A DNA stretch of 64,000 nucleotides from a virus: positions 1 through 64,000 of the IMG/VR virus record IMGVR_UViG_3300009527_000006; one strand, 5' to 3'. Positions 18,501 to 26,248 of the stretch are shown here, one piece after another. The translations under genes were made by a program, and so were the position numbers. Numbering within the stretch: the stretch's first letter is position 1; every line of letters begins with the position of its first letter. The notes beneath the pieces are model-generated. The model was not told the DNA's origin. It did no database searches and was given only the letters and a program-made list of their open reading frames with translations.

Positions 18501-18667
18501 TCATACTGTTCCATGTTACTTACGAAAGTTGGTTCTTCGGATGGACCTTGTTCAGTAAATCCTGCGATCAAGACAGTTGTTCCGATAGGAGTAGTAATAA
18601 CCTCAGAATTGTCTGTCTCACGCAGTTCTACCGATGGTGAATAATGTATTGGTAAAAATGTTGCCAT
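15560..18667 (-). CDS. 18: Contractile tail sheath protein (T4 gp18 type)
   Basis: A 1035-residue sheath protein, longer than T4 gp18 (659) because of large inserted beta-rich domains in the first two-thirds. Landmarks are the N-terminal beta hairpin region with PIGTTVLIAGFTEQGP near residue 27, FTRMPFG near 86, and the conserved C-terminal domain (RRGMLWVGKALIASSRRFVG, NTRTSL, and the final SGVTLNN strand) that handshakes with neighbouring subunits. It polymerises around the tail tube and contracts on infection. A late promoter precedes it. Confidence 0.92.
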   Translation of the reverse strand: MATFLPIHYSPSVELRETDNSEVITTPIGTTVLIAGFTEQGPSEEPTFVSNMEQYEETFGLPTCPATRYSHNAVKQILTTSPGNVLFTRMPFGSGGGFSYSDNYSALVYPIIGVSAVETSACDYFRDIDEDTCRTEFPELYNVHYKKSSLCYGSANLDCPLSSKNEVGNTLYVHNHPVSYDSILTGFKFVVDSDSTQEELVVVQLRPTTSGDNISYEVVNYIELSNVYATMDEDQSNLSNDGKRLIVDLASSPYATSFTVTEGFLTGQTLSGIPVSAGDIFGTYSDGGVLKYFDADPAVANTYNTGLTSLGDFQIGETFSVEISALAATTQDSLISFCATPVVVGLSCQTVEELGLKVPEKDRYTFYPLEGEAQLNDANFYVIGEPVARSLSEAEYELLENGQFNWKCGTFANVDPELDVVENDVRAGIVVVNKIKAAQLEDFSGYYLAVNDNLNVNPATDFNDLTAVAGYYDTLCPGVTGEWVDVPENRWNFKVSETFQGTRNSISEIVEKTSGPNFANKEYNDSLSVSLFKLRPSRLTETINKLDAVLVEKYIGSLNSGRKVFDEYGGAPRSVFIEDAVNASRKVKMFVNPYLSKNNCWNSADGVPQKTVRMYREKTATVFDNFDTQQALKNYGDKLYGVGNYNSHCKDVALELCKTKDIGNLPLKLERALMGVENPLDFPVDIVVDAGLSTIWSTRQAVVADDCITDPSVCYYFDDTYFVDTDSLASFNGTDMFSNIAEAWATVANVLINFGQHTRKNAGDAGSLVKLDPLRQIFINGKDYKVSGRQKKLVLDPVTGQPSNRYSTFSRNIYTPLKNLLSKINSNFASTEANWIKTYDSSTDSFGWYGPSAFVAANLCRNDSTNFAWTPAFGIENGKLSNVVDLAINPSQKDRDLISIAGANSIVKFPEGYIVYDSNTLQKETSALSEEYIRRGMLWVGKALIASSRRFVGKPNSINTRTSLKNDHSSILEFVKDNGGLADFLVKCDRDNNPPDLVDRGVLNVADYVQWIRAVKHVLINLQIERSGVTLNNIE

Positions 18668-18673
18668 AAATCA

Positions 18674-18680
18674 TATTTAG
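18674..18680 (-). promoter_or_regulatory. Late promoter of the sheath gene
   Basis: CTAAATA on the minus strand, 6 nt before the start at 18667. Confidence 0.7.
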
Positions 18681-18719
18681 ATAATTTCGGCAAAATAAAC
18701 TGTTTAATAAATAGCAAAG

Positions 18720-19028
18720 CTAATTAGTAACTGATTTAGTGATGTATTTTCCTAGAGAAGAAACATACTTTCCTACGTATCTCCACCTAGATACGTCATG
18801 TGCAACCGTAACGGTTTTATCGAAAGATTTAGTATTATCTCTAGAATCTACTATAAGAACTCTATCGGCATTTATAGTAGAACCGTTAATATTTAGGCTT
18901 ACATTTCCTGTGGCCGCAATATAGCCTTCGGTTTTGCTTCCTAAATCTACATCTTTTCCAAAGGGAGTATTGGTGTAACTGCAAGAAAATAATGCCATGC
19001 TTAAAGTTAATAAAAAATAAATTTTCAT
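18720..19028 (-). CDS. Small lipoprotein
   Basis: A 102-residue protein with a signal peptide (MKIYFLLTLSMALFSCS) ending in the lipobox ALFSC, so Cys16 should be lipidated. The mature part has beta-like strands and repeated Thr/Ser/Val. It lies 2 nt downstream of the tail tube gene, so it is expressed late. Roles such as spanin or envelope modification are possible but not shown. Confidence 0.65.
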   Translation of the reverse strand: MKIYFLLTLSMALFSCSYTNTPFGKDVDLGSKTEGYIAATGNVSLNINGSTINADRVLIVDSRDNTKSFDKTVTVAHDVSRWRYVGKYVSSLGKYITKSVTN

Positions 19029-19030
19029 AA

Positions 19031-19642
19031 TTATATTGTTTTGTTCATTTCTACTGAATTGAATTTGAAAGAAAAGTCAGTTTCTATCTGGTCAGTTTCT
19101 TTCTGAGATATATTTAGACTGCCTAGCTTGTTAATAAAACAATCATTAAAGACCCATTCCATAACAGGCCGTTCTCTTTCAAAATTATCCATAGCAATAA
19201 TATTAATTTTACATGAATAATCTCCTATATTCTTAGAATAATTGTAATTTCCATCATTTAATAACTTCAGCCATTCCCATAAGATATAATAGTTATTGTA
19301 TCTATTATCTACTACAAAATTCACTGTTACAGGTGAATATGTCGAACGACCGTGTGAAGATATTGCTAGTGGTGTTCCACGATATTTAAAATCTAATTCT
19401 TGGATAGTTGTCTCTGGAACAGAATAAGCATTTATAGTAAAAATAAACCGATCTTCATCTGCATTTATACATTTTTTCTCAACTAATCTCCTTTTAAGTC
19501 CACAAGGAAGAGTTAATACCAATTCAAAGTTATCCTTCCTAGCATAATTGGTATAACTTTCAGTATCAGATGAATAAGATTGCTGTGGTTCAATGACCTG
19601 ACAAGACTTGTCAAAAACCGGAATTTCTGGAAAAGAACTCAT
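19031..19642 (-). CDS. 19: Tail tube protein (T4 gp19 type)
   Basis: A 203-residue protein with the tail-tube fold signature: YSVPETTIQELDFKYRG in the centre (the strand that forms the inner tube wall) and VNFVVDNRYNNYYILWEWLK after it. It would stack as hexameric rings inside the sheath. Position upstream of the sheath gene is the reverse of T4 order but the pair is still adjacent. A TAAGTA-type late element precedes it. The baseplate protein at 27627 shares the same general fold. Confidence 0.75.
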   Translation of the reverse strand: MSSFPEIPVFDKSCQVIEPQQSYSSDTESYTNYARKDNFELVLTLPCGLKRRLVEKKCINADEDRFIFTINAYSVPETTIQELDFKYRGTPLAISSHGRSTYSPVTVNFVVDNRYNNYYILWEWLKLLNDGNYNYSKNIGDYSCKINIIAMDNFERERPVMEWVFNDCFINKLGSLNISQKETDQIETDFSFKFNSVEMNKTI

Positions 19643-19671
19643 TTTATCATACTTAATTGGTAATTATATAT

Positions 19672-21840
19672 ATGAGTAAAAAGAAGAAAGATGTTTATAT
19701 TAAAAACAATAAAGATTTGCCAGTAGATGTTACTGGTGAATACAATGTAGAAATGATGAGTGAGATGCAGAAATGTAAAGACGATATTTTCTATTTTGCA
19801 GAAAAATATTTTACCATTGTTCATCCAGACAGAGGCAAAGAAATCATGCAACTATATGCACCTCAAAAAAGAGCAATAGATAAGATAGTTAAAAATCGCA
19901 GAACTATTATTTGTGCTTCTCGTCAAATAGGCAAACGACTATGTTTGAATACACCTGTTCCGACTCCTGATGGATGGAGCACTATGGGAGAATTAAGAGA
20001 TGGTGATACTATATTTGATTGGAACGGAGCACCTACTAAAATAGTGAAAGCGCATGATATAGTAGAAAATACGGATGCTTATGAGATAACCTTTAGTAAT
20101 GGAGATAAAATTAAAGCGGATGCAGAACATGAATGGTTTACACAGCACAAATCTGAAACTAAGGCAAAATATTCAGGATCTGTGAAGACTACAAAGGAAA
20201 TATATGAGTCTCTGTATTATGGAATAAAAAATAAACGGCCTGCTCATAGAATCCCTCTACATAAACCAGAAAAATCTAAAAAAAGAAACAAATACGTCTA
20301 CATAAAAAATATAGAAAAAATAGACAGTGTTCCTATGAGATGCATTACTGTAGATAATGATGATCAGATGTATTTAGTAGGAAAAACATGCATACCTACG
20401 CATAATACATCACTGATGACAGTAGTGTGTTTGTGGTATACTCTTTTTAATAAAAATTACAATATTGCTATTCTGGCCAACCAAGAAAAAATGGCTCTTG
20501 AAATTCTATCTAGAATAAAAACTGCATATAAAAATCTTCCCACGTGGTTGAAATCTGGCGTCCCTGTTTGGTCACAAGGTCAAGTAACTTTCTCAAATGA
20601 AAGTAATATATTTGCATCTACTACATCAGAAAACTCTATACGTGGACAGACGACAAATCTAATATTTCTGGACGAGTTTGCATTCGTTCCCCCAGAAATT
20701 GCAGAATCGTTTTATACTGCGGTATCCCCTGCCCTCTCCGCTTCAAAAACCTCAAAAATAGTCATTGTATCTACACCAAATGGAGTCTCTAACAAGTACT
20801 ATGAAATATTCCAAAATGCTGAACGAGGTGATAAAGGTTGGGCATATGAAAAAATGTATTGGTGGGAAATACCGGATCGTGATGAAGCATGGAAAGAGGA
20901 TCAATTGAAATTATTGAATTATGACCGTGATAAATGGGATCAAGAATATGATTTAGTATTTCTAACTTCAGGGTCTACTGCATTGAATAAAAATCTAATG
21001 GATAGATTAGAAAAACAATGCTATATTCCTGATGTAACTTTTGATGACGGAGATTATCTTGTTTACGACACTCCTAAAAAAGGGCATGTATATTCTATAG
21101 GGGTAGACGTGTCTGAAGGAATAGGCCAAGACTATTCAGTTGCGCAAATACTAGACGTTACTGATCCTAAAAACATATCTCAAGTAGGAGTATATTCTAC
21201 AAACAGTTCTCTCCCTTATGTATTTGCAGAGAGGCTTTATCAAATAGCATGTTCATGGGGTAAACCCTTTTTATGCATAGAAAGAAATGGTCCGGGAGGT
21301 CAAGTAATTGATGCATTGAAAAATGTTTATGAGTATGACAATATCGTAACTGCGTCAAAGGTAAATGATTCTTCTGGAAGATATAATAATCAGCTAGGAA
21401 TTGTCAATCATCAGAACACTAAACTTGCAGGAAATAATAATATGAGATACTATCTAGAAACTAAAGAGTGTCTTGAATTATATGATGGCAAAACTGTCGC
21501 TGAATTTAGGACTTATGTAAGAAAGGCGAATCGTTCTTGGGGCGCTCTAAAAGGCAAAACTGATGACCATGTTATGGCTCTTATATGGGGAACATTTATT
21601 TTAGAAAAAACTGTTGCTGAAAAATATTTAGAAATACTTGATATTGATGAAAATGGTAGAGTGGAATCTATTAAAGATCCTATGCAATTTGAAAAAGATA
21701 CTCTTATTGAAAAAATCAAAAGTAATCCTAATTTTCGTATAAAAAATTCCAATTTTCCTACTGCGTTTGTTCAAAGAGGAAATGTTTTTTCTACAGTTGA
21801 TATTCCTACTAATAATGGAAGTATAAAATTTATACTATAA
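19672..21840 (+). CDS. 17: Large terminase subunit (T4 gp17 type) with intein
   Basis: The DNA-packaging motor. The precursor is 722 residues; removing a 157-residue intein leaves about 565 (T4: 610). The N-terminal ATPase has a Walker A (SRQIGK joined after splicing to TSLM) and Walker B LIFLDEFAF (Asp334, Glu335). The C-terminal nuclease has GVDVSEGIGQDYS with the first catalytic Asp (about 479) and a late DDHVMALIWG. The ATG at 19672 is preferred to an earlier in-frame ATG at 19657 because gp17-like proteins begin with a basic stretch such as MSKKKKD. Without splicing, Walker A would be destroyed. Confidence 0.93.
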   Translation: MSKKKKDVYIKNNKDLPVDVTGEYNVEMMSEMQKCKDDIFYFAEKYFTIVHPDRGKEIMQLYAPQKRAIDKIVKNRRTIICASRQIGKRLCLNTPVPTPDGWSTMGELRDGDTIFDWNGAPTKIVKAHDIVENTDAYEITFSNGDKIKADAEHEWFTQHKSETKAKYSGSVKTTKEIYESLYYGIKNKRPAHRIPLHKPEKSKKRNKYVYIKNIEKIDSVPMRCITVDNDDQMYLVGKTCIPTHNTSLMTVVCLWYTLFNKNYNIAILANQEKMALEILSRIKTAYKNLPTWLKSGVPVWSQGQVTFSNESNIFASTTSENSIRGQTTNLIFLDEFAFVPPEIAESFYTAVSPALSASKTSKIVIVSTPNGVSNKYYEIFQNAERGDKGWAYEKMYWWEIPDRDEAWKEDQLKLLNYDRDKWDQEYDLVFLTSGSTALNKNLMDRLEKQCYIPDVTFDDGDYLVYDTPKKGHVYSIGVDVSEGIGQDYSVAQILDVTDPKNISQVGVYSTNSSLPYVFAERLYQIACSWGKPFLCIERNGPGGQVIDALKNVYEYDNIVTASKVNDSSGRYNNQLGIVNHQNTKLAGNNNMRYYLETKECLELYDGKTVAEFRTYVRKANRSWGALKGKTDDHVMALIWGTFILEKTVAEKYLEILDIDENGRVESIKDPMQFEKDTLIEKIKSNPNFRIKNSNFPTAFVQRGNVFSTVDIPTNNGSIKFIL
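19936..20406 (+). other. Class 3 mini-intein in the terminase Walker A loop
   Basis: A 157-residue in-frame insertion between GK and T of the Walker A motif. Block A starts RLCLNTPVPTPDGW, so residue 1 is Arg rather than Cys or Ser. The class 3 signature is complete: Trp67 after the block B His65 (AEHEW), Cys136 in block F (MRCITVD), and Thr155 before the terminal His156-Asn157; the +1 extein residue is Thr. There is no homing endonuclease domain. Cutting exactly here restores SRQIGKTSLM, matching T4-like terminases. Confidence 0.9.
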
Positions 21841-21856
21841 ACTTTTTGAAAATTTG

Positions 21857-21863
21857 CTAAATA
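21857..21863 (+). promoter_or_regulatory. Late promoter
   Basis: CTAAATA, 6 nt before the ATG at 21870. Confidence 0.7.
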
Positions 21864-21869
21864 AACAAT

Positions 21870-22625
21870 ATGGAACAAAATATTACCTTACAAAGCCTTT
21901 GCAGACAAACTGTTCTAGGCGAATATACCAAGCCTATCAATGAATCCGTAAATGATACTAAAGTTTTGGAGGAGAAGAAAAAGGCTAAAAAGGCCGCGAA
22001 GCCAGCTAAAAGATCTGCTTACTGTGATGAAGTGGATAGCTACTCAGAGTCTGTCTCTACTAAAAATGTTTTTAGTGACATTATGAAAACTCTTAAAGAA
22101 GAGTATGGTATGGGCGAAAACGATGACACATTTGCATACGATGCTGCCAGTGAAGATGAATTTGATCAGAATGAAGGTGAATCTATGGAAGGAGATACTG
22201 TCAGTGTTTCTCGCGCAGAATTACAACAAATTCAAGATATTGTAACTCGTCTATTAGGTGGAGGATTTGAAGAAGAGGGATTTGAGGACGAAAGTTTTGA
22301 AGACGAATTAAATGCAGAATCTTATGCTTTTGGATCTACTTCTAATCATATCGGTGGACAAGGTGATGATTCTAAAAAAGCATCTCCTCTTCCAGAGACT
22401 GACTTAGTTGATAGCCAAGGAAATACCCGCAGAGATAAAGCTAAAGTAGCAAATACTAAGCCAAAGAGGAAGCCTAGCAAAACAGGTGAAATTGGAAGCC
22501 AAGGAAACTACGACAGTAAGGCACGTAGCGCGTCTCCCACTAATCATGTAAAGTCTAATGGAGATGTCAATTTCGGAACCAATAAAACTGGTTACGGAAG
22601 AGGTAAGGGCGAAGACATTTACTAA
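21870..22625 (+). CDS. Acidic low-complexity late protein, possible internal head protein
   Basis: A 251-residue protein with a Lys/Ala-rich stretch (residues 35-48), a strongly acidic central region (FEEEGFEDESFEDELNAES) and a Gly/Asn/Lys-rich tail. It has a dedicated late promoter and terminator, so it is made in quantity late. Composition suits a prohead core or internal protein, and several Leu-x-Glu-like sites could be cut by the gp21 protease, but no family is recognisable. Confidence 0.6.
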   Translation: MEQNITLQSLCRQTVLGEYTKPINESVNDTKVLEEKKKAKKAAKPAKRSAYCDEVDSYSESVSTKNVFSDIMKTLKEEYGMGENDDTFAYDAASEDEFDQNEGESMEGDTVSVSRAELQQIQDIVTRLLGGGFEEEGFEDESFEDELNAESYAFGSTSNHIGGQGDDSKKASPLPETDLVDSQGNTRRDKAKVANTKPKRKPSKTGEIGSQGNYDSKARSASPTNHVKSNGDVNFGTNKTGYGRGKGEDIY

Positions 22626-22642
22626 TACTATAAAATAAAGAC

Positions 22643-22680
22643 AAAACCGCATCTCTTCAGAAGAGATGCGGTTTTTATTT
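22643..22680 (+). terminator. Rho-independent terminator
   Basis: Stem AACCGCATCTCTT/AAGAGATGCGGTT with a 4-nt loop (CAGA-like) followed by TTTATTT. Confidence 0.9.
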
Positions 22681-22693
22681 GTAAGTATAGTAA

Positions 22694-23290
22694 ATGTATT
22701 ACTTTGAAGAATTGATTGATAAAACTAAATGTTTAGGAAATACCCTATCTACAATCAACTATGATCTTTCATCATTAGATTCTAACTTATACTCTCTATC
22801 TTCTGATTATGAAGATTTTGTAATTTTCACAGAGACTAGATTTGAAGCGGTTTCATCTGAAATATCATCACTCTATGGAGAATTGACTTCTCTTTCATCT
22901 GAAGTATATGATGGATTTGCAGATTTAGAAACCCAAATAGATACATTATCTGCAAATACAGTATATTTTACCAGAAATACATTATCACATGACTTGTCTG
23001 GCAATATAGAATACGATTTCGGTCTTAATGGTCCGCATGTATATTATATTTTTACTGACGGAGATCAACGTCATTTCAATAATATATCAGACATGACTAG
23101 TATGGAAGATGGACAATTTGGCAAAATAATCATCGAACCGCAATTCGGCGGAAGCATCTCAAGCTGGGGAGGAGATTGGAAGTTCTCTAATGATGCCTCT
23201 GCGTTCAGTCATCCTACTGGAGGAATGGATATTGTAGATTTCTATAAACAGGGAGCATACTTATATGCTAGTGTCAAAAGATTCTTCTAG
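22694..23290 (+). CDS. Fibre-like protein with C-terminal tip domain
   Basis: A 198-residue protein. Residues 10-95 are a Ser/Leu-rich coiled coil (SLSSDYEDF, ISSLYGELTSLSSEV) and the rest is beta-rich, ending in a WKFSNDASAFSHPTGGMDIV / DFYKQGAYLYASVKRFF tip typical of phage tail-fibre C termini. This would make it a short fibre or fibre tip that contacts the host. A TAAGTA variant of the late promoter lies 6 nt upstream. The convergent gene overlaps its last 30 nt. Confidence 0.65.
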   Translation: MYYFEELIDKTKCLGNTLSTINYDLSSLDSNLYSLSSDYEDFVIFTETRFEAVSSEISSLYGELTSLSSEVYDGFADLETQIDTLSANTVYFTRNTLSHDLSGNIEYDFGLNGPHVYYIFTDGDQRHFNNISDMTSMEDGQFGKIIIEPQFGGSISSWGGDWKFSNDASAFSHPTGGMDIVDFYKQGAYLYASVKRFF

Positions 23291-23617
23291 GATTTCTTCA
23301 AAAGGCTCGTCCTTCATTTTATTGACATATTGACTTGCAATTTTCATTGCAAAAATTACCAATTCGTCTTTAGTGACTTGTGATGGTAATTTATTACCGG
23401 GAAATTTCGTATATGCAATAGTTGTGAGAACACCGCTATTAGAATCGTAGCTGGATAAAACTATTAAACTTTCGTTGTCAAAAGTTTCTTCCATTTCAGC
23501 CTTTAAACAAGTAATTTTCTCTCTAAAAAAATCAACATAAATTCTATAATAATTTTGTTTACTGTCTTTCTTAGAAAAGAAAAATCCTGTTATTTTAGGT
23601 ATTTCCATAAGCGTCAT
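23261..23617 (-). CDS. Unknown phage protein
   Basis: A 118-residue alpha/beta protein, no recognised motif. Start at 23617 overlaps the previous minus-strand stop by 4 nt (an ATG at 23608 is an alternative), implying translational coupling with the 23614-23964 gene. Confidence 0.6.
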   Translation of the reverse strand: MTLMEIPKITGFFFSKKDSKQNYYRIYVDFFREKITCLKAEMEETFDNESLIVLSSYDSNSGVLTTIAYTKFPGNKLPSQVTKDELVIFAMKIASQYVNKMKDEPFEEILEESFDTSI

Positions 23618-23964
23618 TCAAATTGAATTTCTAATATTTTATTGTAAAAGATGCTTTTGTTTTCCTGTAATTCATCTGCTGCTTGTGCCAGCTCTATCAG
23701 AGAATTCTTATTAGTCCATGTGGATATACGATAGTCTAGGTATATCAATCCTTCATCTTCATAATCTTCTATATCGTATGGATAAGGTATTCGATAAGTG
23801 ATAAGTTTATCTTTTTTCTGCAAAGTAAATTCATAAAAATATGTATTAGTATTTTCACAATCTTTATACAAAATAAATTTACCGTTTTTAACTAAAATAC
23901 CATCAATATAAAATTTTACATCTTTTTGAAAATATTTTTTAAGAATCGTGCCCAATTTAGTCAT
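23614..23964 (-). CDS. Unknown phage protein
   Basis: A 116-residue protein with many aromatic residues and alternating strands (KFYIDGILVKNGKFILYKD), suggesting a compact beta sheet. A CTAAATA element lies 9 nt upstream of the start, so probably late. No family recognised. Confidence 0.6.
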   Translation of the reverse strand: MTKLGTILKKYFQKDVKFYIDGILVKNGKFILYKDCENTNTYFYEFTLQKKDKLITYRIPYPYDIEDYEDEGLIYLDYRISTWTNKNSLIELAQAADELQENKSIFYNKILEIQFE

Positions 23965-23998
23965 CTGTATTATTATTTAGAAATTACAAAAAGACAAT

Positions 23999-24589
23999 CT
24001 ATGTTTTTTTTCTGTTTAAGAAAGATTTTGCTCTATTGGCAAAATCTGAAACAGATTTATTAATACGATTAATAATAGTTTTTGGATATTTTGTAATAGC
24101 ACTCATTACATTTTTCCAACGATTTATCGCTGTAGGAGAGCTAGGAATATTGTTGTTTGCAGGTCCACTGGAAGTAGAAGATGCTTGTTGCTCCATGGTA
24201 ATATAACCCATAAATGCTAATCTTTTTTCTTGTGATAGGTTTATAATATAATCATAGAAATACTTCTGAAAAGCCTCTCGTTCTTCTGGAGTAGAAACTG
24301 GCCATTTTCGGTGCCATGTTATCATTTCACTACCAAAAACTCGGTATTCTTGTCTAAAGATGTCCCAAACTACACATAATCCTTTTGATTTGTAATCATA
24401 TCCCATACCATCACCAGTAGGAGGCATAAATCGTAAAACCTGAAAACCAAATTCGCTATTTAGCAGTTCAAAATTAGTGGTGCCGAATAATCCTCTTATA
24501 TCAGACCACCCTAATTTAGGATGTCTTCTAGTAAATTCTAATTCAACTACATGCGTCCCTAGAATTTGCTGCAAAGAATGGTTATTCAT
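23999..24589 (-). CDS. Conserved T4-like phage protein of unknown role
   Basis: A 196-residue protein. Residues 1-110 contain VVELEFTRRHPKLG, FMPPTGDGMGYDYK and VVWDIFRQEYRVF, an arrangement I associate with conserved hypothetical proteins of T4-like phages from aquatic bacteria. The C terminus is Ser/Asn-rich then basic and helical. It has its own late promoter, so a structural or assembly role is plausible. Confidence 0.6.
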   Translation of the reverse strand: MNNHSLQQILGTHVVELEFTRRHPKLGWSDIRGLFGTTNFELLNSEFGFQVLRFMPPTGDGMGYDYKSKGLCVVWDIFRQEYRVFGSEMITWHRKWPVSTPEEREAFQKYFYDYIINLSQEKRLAFMGYITMEQQASSTSSGPANNNIPSSPTAINRWKNVMSAITKYPKTIINRINKSVSDFANRAKSFLNRKKT

Positions 24590-24595
24590 TTACCG

Positions 24596-24602
24596 TATTT
24601 AT
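24596..24602 (-). promoter_or_regulatory. Late promoter
   Basis: ATAAATA on the minus strand, 6 nt before the start at 24589. Confidence 0.65.
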
Positions 24603-24980
24603 TCAATTTTCAAAATATAGAAAATAAATATTGTTATCTATTTCTAACCATTCTTCCATTTCAGAGACACTTTTTTTGAGCAAATTGGCTAGTTTTTGTG
24701 CATGATTGACAGTTTTTACTGCGGGTTCTTTATCCTTTTTAATCCATTTATGATAGCCTTTAGATTTAGGAACCACCATTTTTACAAAATCTAAAAACAT
24801 CTGAGAATCCATTCCTCGATAAAAAATATTAGAGGTTTCTGCTAAAAATTCTGCATTTTGTTCATCTACCATTGATACTCCTTTTTGAAGAAGAAAGGCA
24901 CTAAATTGGTCATCTGGCTTAATGAGATAAGGACGTTTATTACTACAAGCTTCTTTAACAAAATCTACTGGATTTTTCAT
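24603..24980 (-). CDS. Unknown phage protein
   Basis: A 125-residue helical, basic protein with an aromatic C terminus. It overlaps the end of the upstream glycosyltransferase gene by 4 nt (ATGA), so the two are coupled. The late promoter of the next minus-strand gene overlaps its stop codon. Confidence 0.6.
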   Translation of the reverse strand: MKNPVDFVKEACSNKRPYLIKPDDQFSAFLLQKGVSMVDEQNAEFLAETSNIFYRGMDSQMFLDFVKMVVPKSKGYHKWIKKDKEPAVKTVNHAQKLANLLKKSVSEMEEWLEIDNNIYFLYFEN

Positions 24981-25663
24981 TGTCTAGGCAATACTTTGTA
25001 TTTGAAAATTTTATCGCTTTGCTGCCAGCTAGGAGTTTCAAATTCTCCGAGCCCATGGTGAACTACTAAAATAGGCCATACTCCTATTTTAAGACCGATT
25101 TTATTTGCATCATAGCATGTCTTCAGATCGTAATGATGAAACTTAAAGTCTTTATCAAACATAAATTGTTTCTCTCTGCATTTAGATACATTGAAAGCCA
25201 TAAAAAGCCCATCAATGACTGCAACGGCACTAGGACTTTTACCGAATGAAGAACAAGTTACTGCTGGTCCAGAATTATTCATATTTTCAAAATAATGAGC
25301 AACAAATCCTCTTAAATTTTCTCTATCAGTAGAACGATGCCAAAGAGAGGGTTTTTCATTGTTATAGGTCTGTTTTGTTGCCCCGGCTAATCCGACAATA
25401 TCAAAATATTGCATAGCCTTCAAAAGTTTTTGCTTCAATCTAATATCATACAATTCTACATCATCATGAATAAAAACAAGAATATCTGAGGTGGTTTTAT
25501 TCATTTGTTCTTGCATAATTTCACAAAGTCCCCTTGAGTTATTTGCCACTACAGTCAGTAGTATATCACTATGTTCACATACTTCTTTCATAAGACTTCC
25601 GAAATTTCCTTGGAGATAGTCACTTTCAGTCTTTATAGTAGGGACAACGATTTCAATTTGCAT
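24977..25663 (-). CDS. Glycosyltransferase family 2-like protein
   Basis: A 228-residue protein with a GT-A style start (IEIVVPTIKTE), then LLTVVANNSRG and the metal-binding motif LVFIHDDVELYD near residue 85. A later FDKDFKFHHYD resembles the acceptor region of hyaluronan-type family 2 enzymes. It would transfer a sugar from a nucleotide donor in the cytoplasm; acceptor unknown. It is one of three glycosyltransferase-like genes in the window. Confidence 0.7.
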   Translation of the reverse strand: MQIEIVVPTIKTESDYLQGNFGSLMKEVCEHSDILLTVVANNSRGLCEIMQEQMNKTTSDILVFIHDDVELYDIRLKQKLLKAMQYFDIVGLAGATKQTYNNEKPSLWHRSTDRENLRGFVAHYFENMNNSGPAVTCSSFGKSPSAVAVIDGLFMAFNVSKCREKQFMFDKDFKFHHYDLKTCYDANKIGLKIGVWPILVVHHGLGEFETPSWQQSDKIFKYKVLPRQ

Positions 25664-25717
25664 CTTTTATATTAACATAATAGAAACTCCCAGTCAAGTT
25701 TAATAAATAAGTAAATA

Positions 25718-26248
25718 ATGAAAAAAAATTCTTTCAATAAATTATGGGAAAGCGTTCTGCTAGAAAATCCATATCTTCCCGGACCAGACGGAAAAGGGAC
25801 AGAACAAGGTGTATCAGATTTCGCTGACCCAGATACTGACCCTAATGATTTTTATATAAAAGGTATAAATGATAATAAAAGTAAAATTGTTTCTGGGTTT
25901 ATGCGTAAAATTCAATCATTTGCAGAAAATTTAGATACCGAATCTCTAAACCAAATGACTTTCGGCCAAATCAAAAAAACAGTAACTGAAATTCATAACG
26001 AGATTGAGAAAGTTAATACTTTTGCTAAAGCAAAAATTGATCAGCTAAATAATGATCCTGCTGCTATTATTGCAATGACTATTGCAACTGATGCTGTTAA
26101 AAAGAGCGCATTTGATACGCTCTTCAAAACTATCTCAAATTTCAATAGCCAAATTGAAGACCTTGAAGGAGAATTCTCAACACTCAAGTCTAAAGTAGAT
26201 AATTTTACTAAAAGTGAAACTAAAACAGTAGAATCACAGCCGCAATAA
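25718..26248 (+). CDS. Unknown late helical protein
   Basis: A 176-residue protein, mostly helical after residue 55, with a terminal coiled coil (FNSQIEDLEGEFSTLKSKV). ATAAATA/TAAATA elements directly precede the ATG. Its 3' end overlaps the convergent primase gene by 15 nt. Probably a virion or assembly protein; no family recognised. Confidence 0.6.
   Translation: MKKNSFNKLWESVLLENPYLPGPDGKGTEQGVSDFADPDTDPNDFYIKGINDNKSKIVSGFMRKIQSFAENLDTESLNQMTFGQIKKTVTEIHNEIEKVNTFAKAKIDQLNNDPAAIIAMTIATDAVKKSAFDTLFKTISNFNSQIEDLEGEFSTLKSKVDNFTKSETKTVESQPQ

Noticed and set aside
19936-20406. Terminase insertion as a group I intron or conventional Cys1 intein
   Set aside because: The frame is continuous and carries class 3 protein-splicing motifs. 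Starting at the Cys two residues later would leave Arg-Leu in Walker A.
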